64,000 nt of DNA, from contig NZ_LR134266.1 in the NCBI RefSeq assembly GCF_900636365.1, forward strand, positions 571,501 to 635,500, given 5' to 3'. A model generated the notes under the pieces. The model was not told where the DNA came from, did not search any database, and saw only the letters and a program-made list of their open reading frames with translations. Source of the DNA: Streptococcus viridans. GTDB lineage: Bacteria > Bacillota > Bacilli > Lactobacillales > Streptococcaceae. A program made the translations under genes and the position numbers. This document shows positions 9,012 through 16,743 of the stretch, in pieces. Each line of letters opens with the position of its first letter. The first letter of the stretch is position 1.

Positions 9012-9251
9012 ATGATGACATTTGAAGAAATCTTGCCTGGACTAAAGGCAAAAAAGAAATATGTGCGAACTGGTTGGGGCGGTGCTGAGAACTATGTCCA
9101 GCTTTTCGATACCATCGAGCAAAATGGGGTTGCCCTTGAAGTGACGCCTTATTTTCTCATTAACGTATCTGGTGAAGGCGAAGGCTTTTCCATGTGGAGT
9201 CCAACCCCTTGTGATGTCTTAGCGACAGACTGGGTGGAAGTTCATGACTAA
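9012..9251 (+). CDS. DUF2829 domain protein (Tad2-like fold)
   Basis: A 79-residue single-domain protein. The DUF2829 pattern is visible: an N-terminal FEEILPGLKAKKKYVRTGW, a central PYFLINV strand and the closing ATDWVEV. Phage members of this family (Tad2) bind the signalling nucleotide of Thoeris defence; chromosomal members like this one have no established function, and nucleotide binding here is only an inference from the family. GAAGGAGA precedes ATG 9012 (ATG 9015 is also possible). The stop overlaps the following reductase start by 8 bases, so the two are co-translated. Confidence 0.75.
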   Translation: MMTFEEILPGLKAKKKYVRTGWGGAENYVQLFDTIEQNGVALEVTPYFLINVSGEGEGFSMWSPTPCDVLATDWVEVHD

Positions 9252-9942
9252 AGGGGTCTTGATCACAGGCGTTAGCTCCGGGATTGGTCTGGCTCAAGCT
9301 CGACTCTTTTTAGAAAAGGGCTACCAAGTTTATGGGGTAGACCAGGGTGCTGATCCCCAGTTGCCAGGTGAGTTTCACTTCTTGCAGCGGGACTTGACCT
9401 TGGATTTGACGCCGATTTTTGACTGGTGTCCTAGGGTCGACATCTTGTGCAATACGGCAGGAGTATTGGATGACTACAAACCACTTCTTGAGCAAAGCGC
9501 TCAGGAAATTCAGGAGATCTTTGAGATCAACTATGTGACTCCGGTAGAGTTGACACGGTATTATCTGACTCAAATGTTGGAGAAGAAGCAAGGGATCATC
9601 ATCAATATGTGCTCCATTGCTTCTAGCCTAGCAGGAGGTGGCGGTCACGCTTATACTTCCTCCAAGCATGCTCTAGCAGGCTTTACCAAACAGCTGGCCT
9701 TGGATTATGCAGAAGCTGGGATTCAGGTCTTTGGCATTGCTCCTGGAGCCGTCAAAACAGGCATGACTGCAGCGGACTTTGAACCAGGAGGCCTAGCAGA
9801 CTGGGTGGCTAGTGAGACCCCTATTAAACGCTGGATAGAGCCAGAAGAAGTGGCAGAAGTCAGTCTCTTTTTAGCCAGTGGGAAGGCCTCTGCCATGCAG
9901 GGGCAAATTCTGACCATTGATGGTGGCTGGAGTTTGAAGTAG
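9244..9942 (+). CDS. Short-chain dehydrogenase/reductase (FabG-like)
   Basis: A 232-residue cytoplasmic NAD(P)-dependent oxidoreductase. The Rossmann glycine motif TGVSSGIG is at residues 8-15, NTAG in the fourth strand near 76-79, the catalytic Ser in MCSIASS and the YxxxK motif in YTSSKHALAG. The C-terminal GGW is typical of FabG-type 3-oxoacyl-ACP reductases. Fatty-acid genes are not adjacent, so it is probably not the housekeeping FabG but an SDR of unknown substrate. It overlaps the DUF2829 gene by 8 bases and is followed by a strong terminator. Confidence 0.88.
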   Translation: MTKGVLITGVSSGIGLAQARLFLEKGYQVYGVDQGADPQLPGEFHFLQRDLTLDLTPIFDWCPRVDILCNTAGVLDDYKPLLEQSAQEIQEIFEINYVTPVELTRYYLTQMLEKKQGIIINMCSIASSLAGGGGHAYTSSKHALAGFTKQLALDYAEAGIQVFGIAPGAVKTGMTAADFEPGGLADWVASETPIKRWIEPEEVAEVSLFLASGKASAMQGQILTIDGGWSLK

Positions 9943-9951
9943 AGTTGAAGG

Positions 9952-10004
9952 AGACTGAGGAATCGAGTTGAAAAGAGCTCGTCGATTTACTCAGTCTTTT
10001 TTTT
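9952..10004 (+). terminator. Long hairpin terminator after the SDR gene
   Basis: AGACTGAGGAATCGA pairs with TCGATTTACTCAGTCT, with one bulge, around a loop of about 15 bases, and is followed by eight T. It separates the SDR operon from the decayed kinase fragment. Confidence 0.85.
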
Positions 10005-10019
10005 AAAAACTTTACTCAT

Positions 10020-10163
10020 TCATTTTGGATTCAGGGGAATGCTGTCTTGCATACCCGGATGCTGGACAATCATCGAGCAGAGGTGAAGATCATTTCCGAA
10101 GAAGGGAGAGGAAGTCTCTTTCGTGTGACTTTCCCACAGATCCAGGACAAGACTTCTGTCTAA
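10020..10163 (+). pseudogene. Histidine kinase C-terminal remnant
   Basis: In the frame ending at TAA 10161-10163 the bases encode a run that includes TRMLDNHRAEVKIISEEG and RGSLFRVTFP. This is the shape of the last helix, the glycine box and the final strand of a HATPase_c kinase domain. No start codon, H-box, N-box or upstream reading frame is present, and the segment begins directly after a terminator, so it is a deletion relic of a two-component sensor gene. Another frame gives a 60-codon open reading frame (10025-10207) that is not protein-like. What occupied the place before is unknown. Confidence 0.6.
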
Positions 10164-10227
10164 GACGGTTGATTGAGCGATCAGTATTGGTTGAAAAGGT
10201 AAAATAATAAAGTAAAATAATAAGGAT

Positions 10228-10263
10228 AAAATGAGTCTAGTAAAACCGCTGGGCTCATTTTCT
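10228..10263 (+). terminator. Weak AT-rich hairpin, possible terminator
   Basis: AAAATGAG / CTCATTTT arms around an 18-base loop, then a T-rich stretch. It lies between the kinase relic and the first island gene. The rest of the gap 9943-10335 holds only the relic, the terminators and the promoter listed separately. Confidence 0.4.
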
Positions 10264-10294
10264 ATTTTAGCTTTATGGAAAGGGAATCTTATGG

Positions 10295-10300
10295 TATGAT
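10295..10300 (+). promoter_or_regulatory. -10 box in front of the immunity island
   Basis: TATGAT, 35 bases before ATG 10336. A GGAGG ribosome site lies at 10324-10328. No strong -35 box is evident. It may drive the leading genes of the long same-strand array. Confidence 0.4.
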
Positions 10301-10335
10301 AGCCTAAAAGGGACCTGTAATATGGAGGTCAAACT

Positions 10336-10704
10336 ATGGAAAGAGAGACTCAAAAAGGAGACGAGATGCGGAAACACCAAGAATTTTCACTGGAGCAGAT
10401 CATCGAACAGATGCGTGTGGACAAGTTATCATCAGATGATTTTTGCCTCTATGGCAAGGAGGATGGAGAACTAGCACTAGCTAGGTCCTATTGGGTATCA
10501 AATTATCCGGATGTCGTGGAAGACCGTGATATTTACCCTGCTGATGTAGTGGAGCAAGATCTCCAGCTAGTCTACTATGGAGAGCAGTTGATTGATGTTC
10601 TTTCGGTTGCACTTGAGGAAAAGCCAGATGCAAGTCTCCAAGACTTGGTTGATGCTTTGAATTATTATAATCAGCACGATAACTTTATGCCCTTTAATGA
10701 TTAG
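10336..10704 (+). CDS. Small acidic protein, DUF7716-like, putative immunity protein
   Basis: A 122-residue soluble acidic protein with no signal or membrane segment. The arrangement FSLEQIIEQM - FCLYGK - QLVYYGEQLIDVLSVALEEK resembles small DUF7716-type proteins found in immunity gene clusters; the assignment is from pattern only. ATG 10336 has GGAGG seven bases upstream. ATG 10366 has AAGGAG five bases upstream and would give a 112-residue form starting MRKHQEFSL; either could be real. It is the first gene of the island and has no toxin next to it. Confidence 0.6.
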   Translation: MERETQKGDEMRKHQEFSLEQIIEQMRVDKLSSDDFCLYGKEDGELALARSYWVSNYPDVVEDRDIYPADVVEQDLQLVYYGEQLIDVLSVALEEKPDASLQDLVDALNYYNQHDNFMPFND

Positions 10705-10756
10705 CTAGGTTGATTAGAGAAATGGTATCTGATGACTGATAGCATAAGGAGAGAAA

Positions 10757-11146
10757 ATGATGAGAGAATATAAATTTGATGTCCATAACGAGATGTTTGT
10801 ATCGATTCCAGAGGAAAGAGAAAAGGTCTGCCTTGCTTTAAGTGATTCTTTAAAGGTTATCAATGAGGAGTTAACTCCGTCTTATAAAGCAAAACTCGAT
10901 AATCTACTGGATCAATCATCAGTATGGTTTCCAAAAGCTTTGGAAAAAATTCAGGAGGAATTTCCAGAACTAGCGCACGCCAGACTCCTATCCATTTTTA
11001 TCTTGTCTGAACAAAGGGATATAGACCTAATTTTTGGCTTGGAATTTGGACTGAGAGAGGACTCGGAGCATGGTAGAGGACTTAAATTCTCCCTCGATAG
11101 TTTTGAAATTTTAGAATATGGTATAGGCGAAGTAGCATACTACTAG
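10757..11146 (+). CDS. DUF6985-like putative immunity protein (paralogue of the gene at 17763)
   Basis: A 129-residue soluble protein ending in a characteristic FGLREDSEHGRGLKFSLD segment and then EYGIGEVAYY. The EHGxG element followed by a strand and EYG is typical of DUF6985/DUF2004-type proteins found among orphan immunity genes. The gene at 17763-18149 is a clear full-length paralogue that shares LSEQ, FGL, EHGRG, KxS and EYG in the same order. Two ATG codons (10757 and 10760) follow AAGGAGA. No biochemical function is known; toxin neutralisation is inferred from context. Confidence 0.65.
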   Translation: MMREYKFDVHNEMFVSIPEEREKVCLALSDSLKVINEELTPSYKAKLDNLLDQSSVWFPKALEKIQEEFPELAHARLLSIFILSEQRDIDLIFGLEFGLREDSEHGRGLKFSLDSFEILEYGIGEVAYY

Positions 11147-11177
11147 TTGTAGTCGATAACAAGAGAAGCACTAGAAG

Positions 11178-11597
11178 ATGGAGCAGGATATGGTTGAGAA
11201 AGAATGGCGTTTTTATTCATCAGAGGATGATAGGGAGTGGGTGATTTTATCAGATCGTGATAGAGCTGAAACAAAAGAGGATATCCACTCTGTTAATCAG
11301 AAAGAATCCGTCATGCGAATGTATCGAAGACCGGGGGACTTTATCTCGGTGTCTTTGCTGTCTGCTTCTTATGAGATAGACGATGTAACAGGGAAACTTG
11401 GACAAGAGCGAGATTTCTATTTAAAAATTGAATGCCTGCAAGATGGATGGGCCAGTATTAGTTCTCAAGTCTATAAAAAAGAGGAAGCAGTAACCTTAGC
11501 AAGCCTCTTTATGGGACTCAGAAAAGATGCGGCTATCAAGCTTTGGAAGTTAAAAAAATTGGGTGAAAAGAATCTAGGAGATCGGATAGAAAAATGA
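11178..11597 (+). CDS. Uncharacterised island protein
   Basis: A 139-residue, charged, soluble protein not recognised as a member of a named family. It begins MEQDMVEKEWRFYSS and has a central strand-rich part (FISVSLLSASYEI) and a lysine-rich helical end. The stop overlaps the next gene's ATG as ATGA (4 bases), so it is translationally coupled to the SUKH-4-like gene. An immunity role is possible from its position only. The ribosome site in front of ATG 11178 is weak. Confidence 0.55.
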   Translation: MEQDMVEKEWRFYSSEDDREWVILSDRDRAETKEDIHSVNQKESVMRMYRRPGDFISVSLLSASYEIDDVTGKLGQERDFYLKIECLQDGWASISSQVYKKEEAVTLASLFMGLRKDAAIKLWKLKKLGEKNLGDRIEK

Positions 11598-12154
11598 CAG
11601 TTACTATTGATGAATTAGTCAAGGAGCAAGGCTTTTGTCTGGTATATACAGAGGAGAAACCATTTAGTCTGGATGATGTCCGTTTCAACCTTTTGGCATA
11701 TTTAGAGGATTATTCTAAAATGGGATTTTCTTTTTTCAAAGTAGCTACTGATCTAGTAAAACTAAGGAAAGAGCAAGAGAGTTATAGGCTTTTTGGCCAG
11801 TGTTTTTTAGGTGCTTTTGTGATTGGAGAAGAGGAGCAAATCTTTTTACTTTGCAATCAAGAAGGAAGGGAAGTTTTTCAAGAATCGAGGGTTTATGTCA
11901 ATTCTTCCTTACATACTTTTGTTTCCTCTTATTCGCTCTTTCTATCAAGCATCTTTCTTTTGAAAGCAAAGTTTTATGAGATTGAGCAAGATGAAGTCGA
12001 AGAGATTGCAGCAAACTTGAAGAATCAAGTACTTGCCTTAGAAGCTCCCCTTGAACAAGAATTGCCCTTCTGGGAGCACATGGCCTATTTGATAGAAGAC
12101 GATGGAATCGTTCTAAGAGATGATCTCTTACATATCTTAAATAAAGAACAGTAG
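11594..12154 (+). CDS. SUKH-4-like immunity protein
   Basis: A 186-residue soluble protein. The central part has the SUKH-4 pattern: a strand with an acidic turn (GAFVIGEEEQIFLL), a second strand, then YVNSSLHTFVSSYSLF, where family members have a VNSSL-type motif leading into the final helix. SUKH proteins neutralise diverse nuclease and deaminase toxins by direct binding. It is coupled to the preceding gene by a 4-base overlap. No cognate toxin is seen. Family placement is by motif only. Confidence 0.65.
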   Translation: MTVTIDELVKEQGFCLVYTEEKPFSLDDVRFNLLAYLEDYSKMGFSFFKVATDLVKLRKEQESYRLFGQCFLGAFVIGEEEQIFLLCNQEGREVFQESRVYVNSSLHTFVSSYSLFLSSIFLLKAKFYEIEQDEVEEIAANLKNQVLALEAPLEQELPFWEHMAYLIEDDGIVLRDDLLHILNKEQ

Positions 12155-12173
12155 GAATAGAATTAAATTAATT

Positions 12174-12692
12174 ATGGAGAAAAAATTGCCCCAGATAAAG
12201 ATTCGTGAGTGGAATGAAAAGCCAAGAACAAAACTTCGATTTATTAAAATTGGTGATATTTTTTGCTATCAATTTTCGGAGGAAATGTTTGTATTTGGTC
12301 AAATCCTTGGAAAAGTGAATGTTGGTCATGTCATCCAATTTTTCGATATCTTTCAAGCAAGTCCTACTATAACAGTTGAGGAGCTAAGTCGTGCTCAATT
12401 TATAGGTAAGCCCATCATTATAGATTCCTACACCTTGTTTGATCGAAGTCCAGTATGGTCTTGGCAGATAATTGGTCACCAAGTGGATTTTGATTCAAGC
12501 CCTTTTAAGGATTTAGCCTTTAAATGGGGAGACCCAAATGGTCCTCAATTTGGGAAGGTCTGGCTAGATGGTAGGACAGAACCTAAGATTTTTTCTAGGG
12601 AAGAAGTTGAGGACCTAGACTGGGAAGCCTGTGTCGGAAGTATAGTTTATAACAGAATATTGGAAGAAGAATTGGACAAGCAAATGAAATAA
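12174..12692 (+). CDS. Imm26-like immunity protein
   Basis: A 172-residue soluble protein. The stretch IKIGDIFCYQFSEEMFVFGQIL at residues about 24-45 has the Imm26 pattern of a GDIF strand followed by an aromatic-rich strand and a GQ/GRV turn. The rest is beta-rich with many Trp and Phe residues (FKWGDPNGPQFGKVWLDG). Imm26 proteins are found as immunity genes of polymorphic toxins; the toxin partner here is missing. ATG 12174 is preceded only by AT-rich sequence, with no clear ribosome site. Confidence 0.6.
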   Translation: MEKKLPQIKIREWNEKPRTKLRFIKIGDIFCYQFSEEMFVFGQILGKVNVGHVIQFFDIFQASPTITVEELSRAQFIGKPIIIDSYTLFDRSPVWSWQIIGHQVDFDSSPFKDLAFKWGDPNGPQFGKVWLDGRTEPKIFSREEVEDLDWEACVGSIVYNRILEEELDKQMK

Positions 12693-12703
12693 AGGAGTTT
12701 GAG

Positions 12704-13330
12704 ATGGACTATGTAGATGAGTTAATTTCAGGACGTACGCCTTTGGTAAAAAAAGCAGCGAAAAAAATTTTAAAGGGTAAATTAAAAGGATATGGACCAT
12801 TTTTGCATCAAGCCTTGGAAGGCGAGATGGAAAAACCTAAATCATGGGAATCACAAATGTACTTGCTCTACGCCATAGCCGCAACGGATTGCACAGAGGA
12901 AATTCCCTATCTCAAGTCGTTGCTGCTGAGAGATATTCCAAACCCTGTAACCTACCGCTCTCTAGCAGTAGCGATTGCTTATCTAGAAAATTCAGAAACA
13001 GAGAACTTGTCTTTCGTTTATGAGTCCTTGGAATCGAATAATTTCTCGCAAGTTGCGGGTGCTTGTGCTGCTATTTATATGAAAAAGATAGCACTTAAAG
13101 ATGATGATTTTAACAAAATTATGTCTTATGTAACTCAGCCTAAATATCTTGAGCATATTGGTCAAGTCACAAATCCATTTTTATTTATTTTAGCTGCATC
13201 TTATCTATATCCAGAACAGAATCGCCAGAAAATTGTAGACTTTTCCCGTCAGTTCGATATATCTATCGTTAAGGATATAATCAATGACGTTACAAAAGGA
13301 AAGGACGGCAGGAGGGTCAGTTTATTCTAA
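12704..13330 (+). CDS. Helical (HEAT-repeat-like) putative immunity protein
   Basis: A 208-residue protein that looks entirely alpha-helical, with repeating helix pairs (VKKAAKKILKGK, SQMYLLYAIAATDC, YRSLAVAIAYLENS, AGACAAIYMKKI, NPFLFILAASYLYP). This resembles small HEAT/ARM-type proteins found in immunity clusters. ATG 12704 is preceded by AAAGGAG eight bases upstream. It begins 11 bases after the Imm26-like stop. Function is unknown; a protein-binding role is inferred from the fold. Confidence 0.6.
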   Translation: MDYVDELISGRTPLVKKAAKKILKGKLKGYGPFLHQALEGEMEKPKSWESQMYLLYAIAATDCTEEIPYLKSLLLRDIPNPVTYRSLAVAIAYLENSETENLSFVYESLESNNFSQVAGACAAIYMKKIALKDDDFNKIMSYVTQPKYLEHIGQVTNPFLFILAASYLYPEQNRQKIVDFSRQFDISIVKDIINDVTKGKDGRRVSLF

Positions 13331-13404
13331 AATCTCCTTAAAGATCGAAACAATAACTCTTAAAAACAAGACTTTTATTCATTTTTAAAAAAGGAGTTCA
13401 TATT

Positions 13405-13794
13405 GTGAAATGGTTTGAAAAAGCAGTGGGCAGGGAAAAGATTATTCATCTGTTTGATGGTGATTTGGAATTGAAGAATGTATTTCTTGATACTGTATTA
13501 TGTTACGATTACAAATTAGATCTTGTCCTTTATTTATTTGATTTGCCAACGAATTTCCCTGAAAAGTGGCAGAAAAGTGCATTTAATGCTATAAAAATTA
13601 ATTTAGAGTTTTTTAATTTAGATGAAATCCATTTTTATTCTAAGGGGATTCATAAGGTGAATGGTCAACTGAAACTGCTCTTTTTAGAAAAGAAGGTTGA
13701 ATTCAATTTTATAAACCAAAATGATGTGATGTTATCAGGATCTTCTGACCTTATTAGAATTGCTGAGATTGGTCCTGTGAAGATTGATACTTAA
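13405..13794 (+). CDS. Imm50-like immunity protein
   Basis: A 129-residue beta-rich protein that starts at GTG 13405 with AAGGAG at 13391-13396. The order LDTVLCYDYKLDLVLYLFD - LPTNFPEKW - INLEFFNLDEIHFY resembles Imm50 proteins, in which paired strands precede a P-x-KW motif and a further strand. An immunity role is inferred from this similarity and the island context. The 257 bases that follow hold no intact gene. Confidence 0.55.
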   Translation: MKWFEKAVGREKIIHLFDGDLELKNVFLDTVLCYDYKLDLVLYLFDLPTNFPEKWQKSAFNAIKINLEFFNLDEIHFYSKGIHKVNGQLKLLFLEKKVEFNFINQNDVMLSGSSDLIRIAEIGPVKIDT

Positions 13795-14051
13795 AGATGT
13801 ATTCCTAGCTTATTTGCGGAGATTCTGGATGATCAAACAATCCTCCATTGCTAGGAGGGACACCACGACTATGGGAAAATGGTCAAGAAAGGGAAATCTC
13901 TTTTGAGGAGAGTAAACAGTATGTATCCTAAAGGAGTTGGAATGCCTAACAGGTAGACAACCGAATCATTACATATTTAAAAAACTACAAACAACAGACC
14001 TTGACCTAAGGCTAAACCTTTCTACAAGAAAAAAACTACGAGACCACGAAT
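13795..14051 (+). other. Gene-free gap inside the island, probable decayed gene
   Basis: No reading frame of useful length. One frame gives the protein-like run NPPLLGGTPRLWENGQE followed by EISFEESKQYVS, interrupted by stops, which suggests a dead former island gene. No promoter or terminator is convincing. Confidence 0.35.
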
Positions 14052-14765
14052 ATGAAGTTACAGTATTTTGAATTAGATAAGCCCTATGTGGAAAATCAAC
14101 AGAGGATTGAGGAGCTGAAGGACTCAGCTACGCTAACTTACGAGGAAGCTAGAATTAAGGACTATCGACAGAATTGGAAAGACCTACGAAGAGCGTTCGT
14201 ATATGAATCCAAATGTATGACCTCTATGGTAGAAAGGCTTTTCAAACCAGTTGTGAATACGGATTGTTGGAAAATCATCGTAGAATGTGTAGATACGATT
14301 AGCAATCCATCTATCATGAACCTACTTGGTGTCTATACTGTTCAGGTCTTATTTGATTTTTCTAGCTATAAAACCTTGAGTCCATTGGAACAGAAAAAGC
14401 TGCTCTTAGAGGCCTTGGTAAAAGGGGTAAAGCGCGTGTTTCAGGAGCTCTCCATTCCTTGCTCCTTGATAGAGGATGTAGTCAATGAAATAGAGAAAAA
14501 CGATTACGAAAATAGCTGGGAGTGGAAAAGGAAGAAGATCCAATCCACGATCTTTTCCATTCAAGTGGAGCATCAGCTTGATAAGGTGGATTTGTTTTGG
14601 AAGATAGAGCACAAGGACAAGAGCATCCGTCAGTTGATTCAAACCTACCCTGCTCACGAGATGGATTATGGGGCTAAGCTTGGTAGACTGGAAGTGAAAG
14701 GGAACTTCCTTTATCTGTTGGATAAACAGAATGAGGTTGTGAGTAGAATTTCTGTTTTAGAATGA
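14052..14765 (+). CDS. Uncharacterised island protein (237 aa)
   Basis: A 237-residue soluble, largely helical protein that is not recognised. The N-terminal third is highly charged (DSATLTYEEARIKDYRQNW), the middle is helical with a hydrophobic patch (NLLGVYTVQVLFDFSSY), and the end is a likely beta segment (LGRLEVKGNFLYLLDKQNEV). No catalytic motif stands out. ATG 14052 lacks a strong ribosome site. It precedes the 14779 gene by 13 bases. It could be an immunity protein or a chaperone-like partner; the evidence is positional only. Confidence 0.5.
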   Translation: MKLQYFELDKPYVENQQRIEELKDSATLTYEEARIKDYRQNWKDLRRAFVYESKCMTSMVERLFKPVVNTDCWKIIVECVDTISNPSIMNLLGVYTVQVLFDFSSYKTLSPLEQKKLLLEALVKGVKRVFQELSIPCSLIEDVVNEIEKNDYENSWEWKRKKIQSTIFSIQVEHQLDKVDLFWKIEHKDKSIRQLIQTYPAHEMDYGAKLGRLEVKGNFLYLLDKQNEVVSRISVLE

Positions 14766-14778
14766 TGGAGCAAGAACA

Positions 14779-15219
14779 ATGAGTGACGTAAAAAAGAAAT
14801 TATCCTTATTAAAAGTTGAAAGACGAATCAAGAATTTGAAGGGAATAAAGGATGTTCATTTTCTGACCGATAAAACTAAAGAAATTGATTGGTATGCTGG
14901 GGAGTTGAATCCTATAGACTCTCCGATTCCTTGCCTTTATGAGTTTCCTGCCGACCTTACTACTAAAGATCTAAGTAGGTCAATTCAAAGTCTAGTTGGC
15001 AATAGCAGTCGGTTTATCCTAGTTTTTTGGGAGTTTTCACCAGTTTACGTCTTGTTTCAAATGGAGTCTTTGGATGACTTTTTGCCCTCTTATTCTACTG
15101 AATTTTCTACCAGAGACCTGACACTTTTCTTTCAAGACCAGGAAAAAGTACTGGATCTCCATTTAGCGGAGGATAAAGTAGAAGTGAGAGTCTTGGAGAA
15201 TAAGGCTAAGAACCGGTAG
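14779..15219 (+). CDS. Uncharacterised island protein (146 aa)
   Basis: A 146-residue soluble protein, not recognised. It begins with a lysine-rich helix (MSDVKKKLSLLKVERRIKN), then acidic loops, a hydrophobic strand pair (FILVFWEFSPVYVLFQM) and a strand-rich end. The size, composition and position are those of polymorphic-toxin immunity proteins. It follows the 14052 gene by 13 bases and is probably co-transcribed with it. Confidence 0.5.
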   Translation: MSDVKKKLSLLKVERRIKNLKGIKDVHFLTDKTKEIDWYAGELNPIDSPIPCLYEFPADLTTKDLSRSIQSLVGNSSRFILVFWEFSPVYVLFQMESLDDFLPSYSTEFSTRDLTLFFQDQEKVLDLHLAEDKVEVRVLENKAKNR

Positions 15220-15235
15220 ATTCTATAAATTGAAA

Positions 15236-15601
15236 ATGAACATAGAATTAGTCGATGAAAGAGGCAAAGAGGAAAGAATGCCATTCTTGGAGAGACAAAT
15301 GGTAAAGGTGGTTCTAATGTGTGAAAAAGAATATTATTATTATGGCAATAGTGAGTTTATGACAGGCCTAGGAGTTATTTATACAGAGTTTACTGGTCAG
15401 CGTGCAAGTCGACAAATTAACGTTTTGAATGGGCACTCTTATGCTTCCTCTTGCCTACAGGATTATGTTCCAGAAGTAGGGTTTCTACTCTATGATGGTC
15501 GAAAAGATGAGTTGGATTTATCAGACTCCATCAAGATTAGTCAAGAGGAATTTGAACGAATTTGGGCTCAGACTGTCGCTAGCGGTCAGAATGATGCGTA
15601 A
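15236..15601 (+). CDS. Uncharacterised island protein (121 aa)
   Basis: A 121-residue soluble acidic protein that is not recognised. Features visible are a tyrosine cluster (KEYYYYGNSEFMTGLGV) and an acidic helical end (SIKISQEEFERIWAQ). ATG 15236 is preferred to the TTG at 15230, although neither has a good ribosome site; coupling to the upstream gene (16 bases away) may help. An immunity role is inferred from context. Confidence 0.5.
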   Translation: MNIELVDERGKEERMPFLERQMVKVVLMCEKEYYYYGNSEFMTGLGVIYTEFTGQRASRQINVLNGHSYASSCLQDYVPEVGFLLYDGRKDELDLSDSIKISQEEFERIWAQTVASGQNDA

Positions 15602-15655
15602 TTGTCAGTTGAAAATAGCCAAATATAATCCAAAAAATGTGAGAGGAATCCAATA

Positions 15656-16219
15656 ATGATACTCAATTTGTTGAAGGAATTCGTAGAAGTCTATCATAGA
15701 AACAAGGGCTTAGGAGAGCTTGTATTTACTAGTGACTGTCTTCATGTCGAAAAGCCAGATTTGTCTGGTCAACTAAAAGACTTTTACCAGCATTTAGACT
15801 TTGATGAAGAAGCTTATTTTAGAGGAGCTCCCTATGATCTTGCTCTAATTCCTCTCCCTCTATGTGAAGCTGCATCAGAAGGATGGCAGGATCCTAGCTG
15901 GAAAGAGAGTTATGTGATTTTTGCCCACATGATGGGCGATGAGCCAATCTTTTGTGATCTAACTAGCGAGCTTAGTCCTGTATTTGGCAAGATTCCTGGG
16001 AATTCCAAGCTCTATAGCTTAAGCCCCTCTTTATCTACTTTCTTGTTTACCTATAGTCAGATGAAAAAGCTAGAAATCACCAAGTTTGAGAATAGCATCT
16101 ACATTGATGAGGACTTGTCGGACTATAAAGAAGGTTTTTTAACAGGAATCAATGCTATTATCGAGGAGCAACTTCCTGAAGACTATCGAAATGATTTTAT
16201 AGCATTTATGTTGGGCTGA
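15656..16219 (+). CDS. SUKH (SMI1/KNR4-like) immunity protein
   Basis: A 187-residue soluble protein. The SUKH-type core is visible: YDLALIPLPLCEAASEGW, then SYVIFAHMMGDEPIFCDLT with the conserved Gly-Asp in a turn, then PVFGKIPG and SLSPSLSTFLFTY. It is a distant paralogue of the protein at 20321-20872, which shares the layout LKxFYQH/LxxYYQH - IFA - FCDM - PVYxGxPG - LSESLTEFL. Members bind and inactivate toxin domains. ATG 15656 follows AGAGGAATCC. Confidence 0.65.
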   Translation: MILNLLKEFVEVYHRNKGLGELVFTSDCLHVEKPDLSGQLKDFYQHLDFDEEAYFRGAPYDLALIPLPLCEAASEGWQDPSWKESYVIFAHMMGDEPIFCDLTSELSPVFGKIPGNSKLYSLSPSLSTFLFTYSQMKKLEITKFENSIYIDEDLSDYKEGFLTGINAIIEEQLPEDYRNDFIAFMLG

Positions 16220-16256
16220 TGATAAAAACCGAAGAATGGGAAAAGTAGGAGGAAAT

Positions 16257-16655
16257 ATGAGCCATATGAATCTAGCAAAAGAAACCTTACTCCAGTTTAT
16301 GCAGGCTATGTATTCTTGGGAGAAAAAGGCCACTAGGAGCCTAAGAAACCAAGCCGATAAAGAGATGTTGAAGGATGAATTAGCTACGATTTTTGACCAG
16401 TTTTGTAGATCTAAAAAAACACTCAGAGCAAGGGAAGTATCTTTATCCGTCCGGTTTCCGTTCGACTATAAATTAGAAACACATCCCATCGTTGATGAAG
16501 AGCATGACGGGAATCAAGCTTATTTCTACATCAAGGAGAATCGTTCTGGTATAGAAACTCTCTATCGTTTTCAAATGGTGTTTCAAACGGGGAAATGGTG
16601 GATTGATAAGAAAGAATGGCTTGATGATGGGAAGTGGATCAACTCTTCCTTGTGA
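16257..16655 (+). CDS. NTF2-fold immunity protein
   Basis: A 132-residue soluble protein. The pattern fits the NTF2-like immunity family: an N-terminal helix LLQFMQAMYSWEKKA, a second helix with IFDQFC, then strands ending in the antiparallel pair YRFQMVFQTGKWWIDKKEW. ATG 16257 is chosen over ATG 16236 because GTAGGAGG (16246-16253) is correctly spaced for it. The family neutralises various secreted toxin domains; the partner is not present. Confidence 0.65.
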   Translation: MSHMNLAKETLLQFMQAMYSWEKKATRSLRNQADKEMLKDELATIFDQFCRSKKTLRAREVSLSVRFPFDYKLETHPIVDEEHDGNQAYFYIKENRSGIETLYRFQMVFQTGKWWIDKKEWLDDGKWINSSL

Positions 16656-16743
16656 AATACTGGATAGTATAGGAATGCAGGAAGAGATGTACTTCAAAAA
16701 ACAGTGGTAGTTAAGTGTAAGAAATGAAATTTTAGAGGTCAAT

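Noticed and set aside
10025..10207. 60-codon open reading frame after the SDR terminator
   Set aside because: Its translation is Arg/Ser-rich and not protein-like; another frame over the same bases gives a histidine kinase C-terminus, so this frame is a shadow.
13795..14051. A tRNA or small RNA gene in the island gap
   Set aside because: No cloverleaf, T-loop GGTTCRA motif or terminator could be found there.
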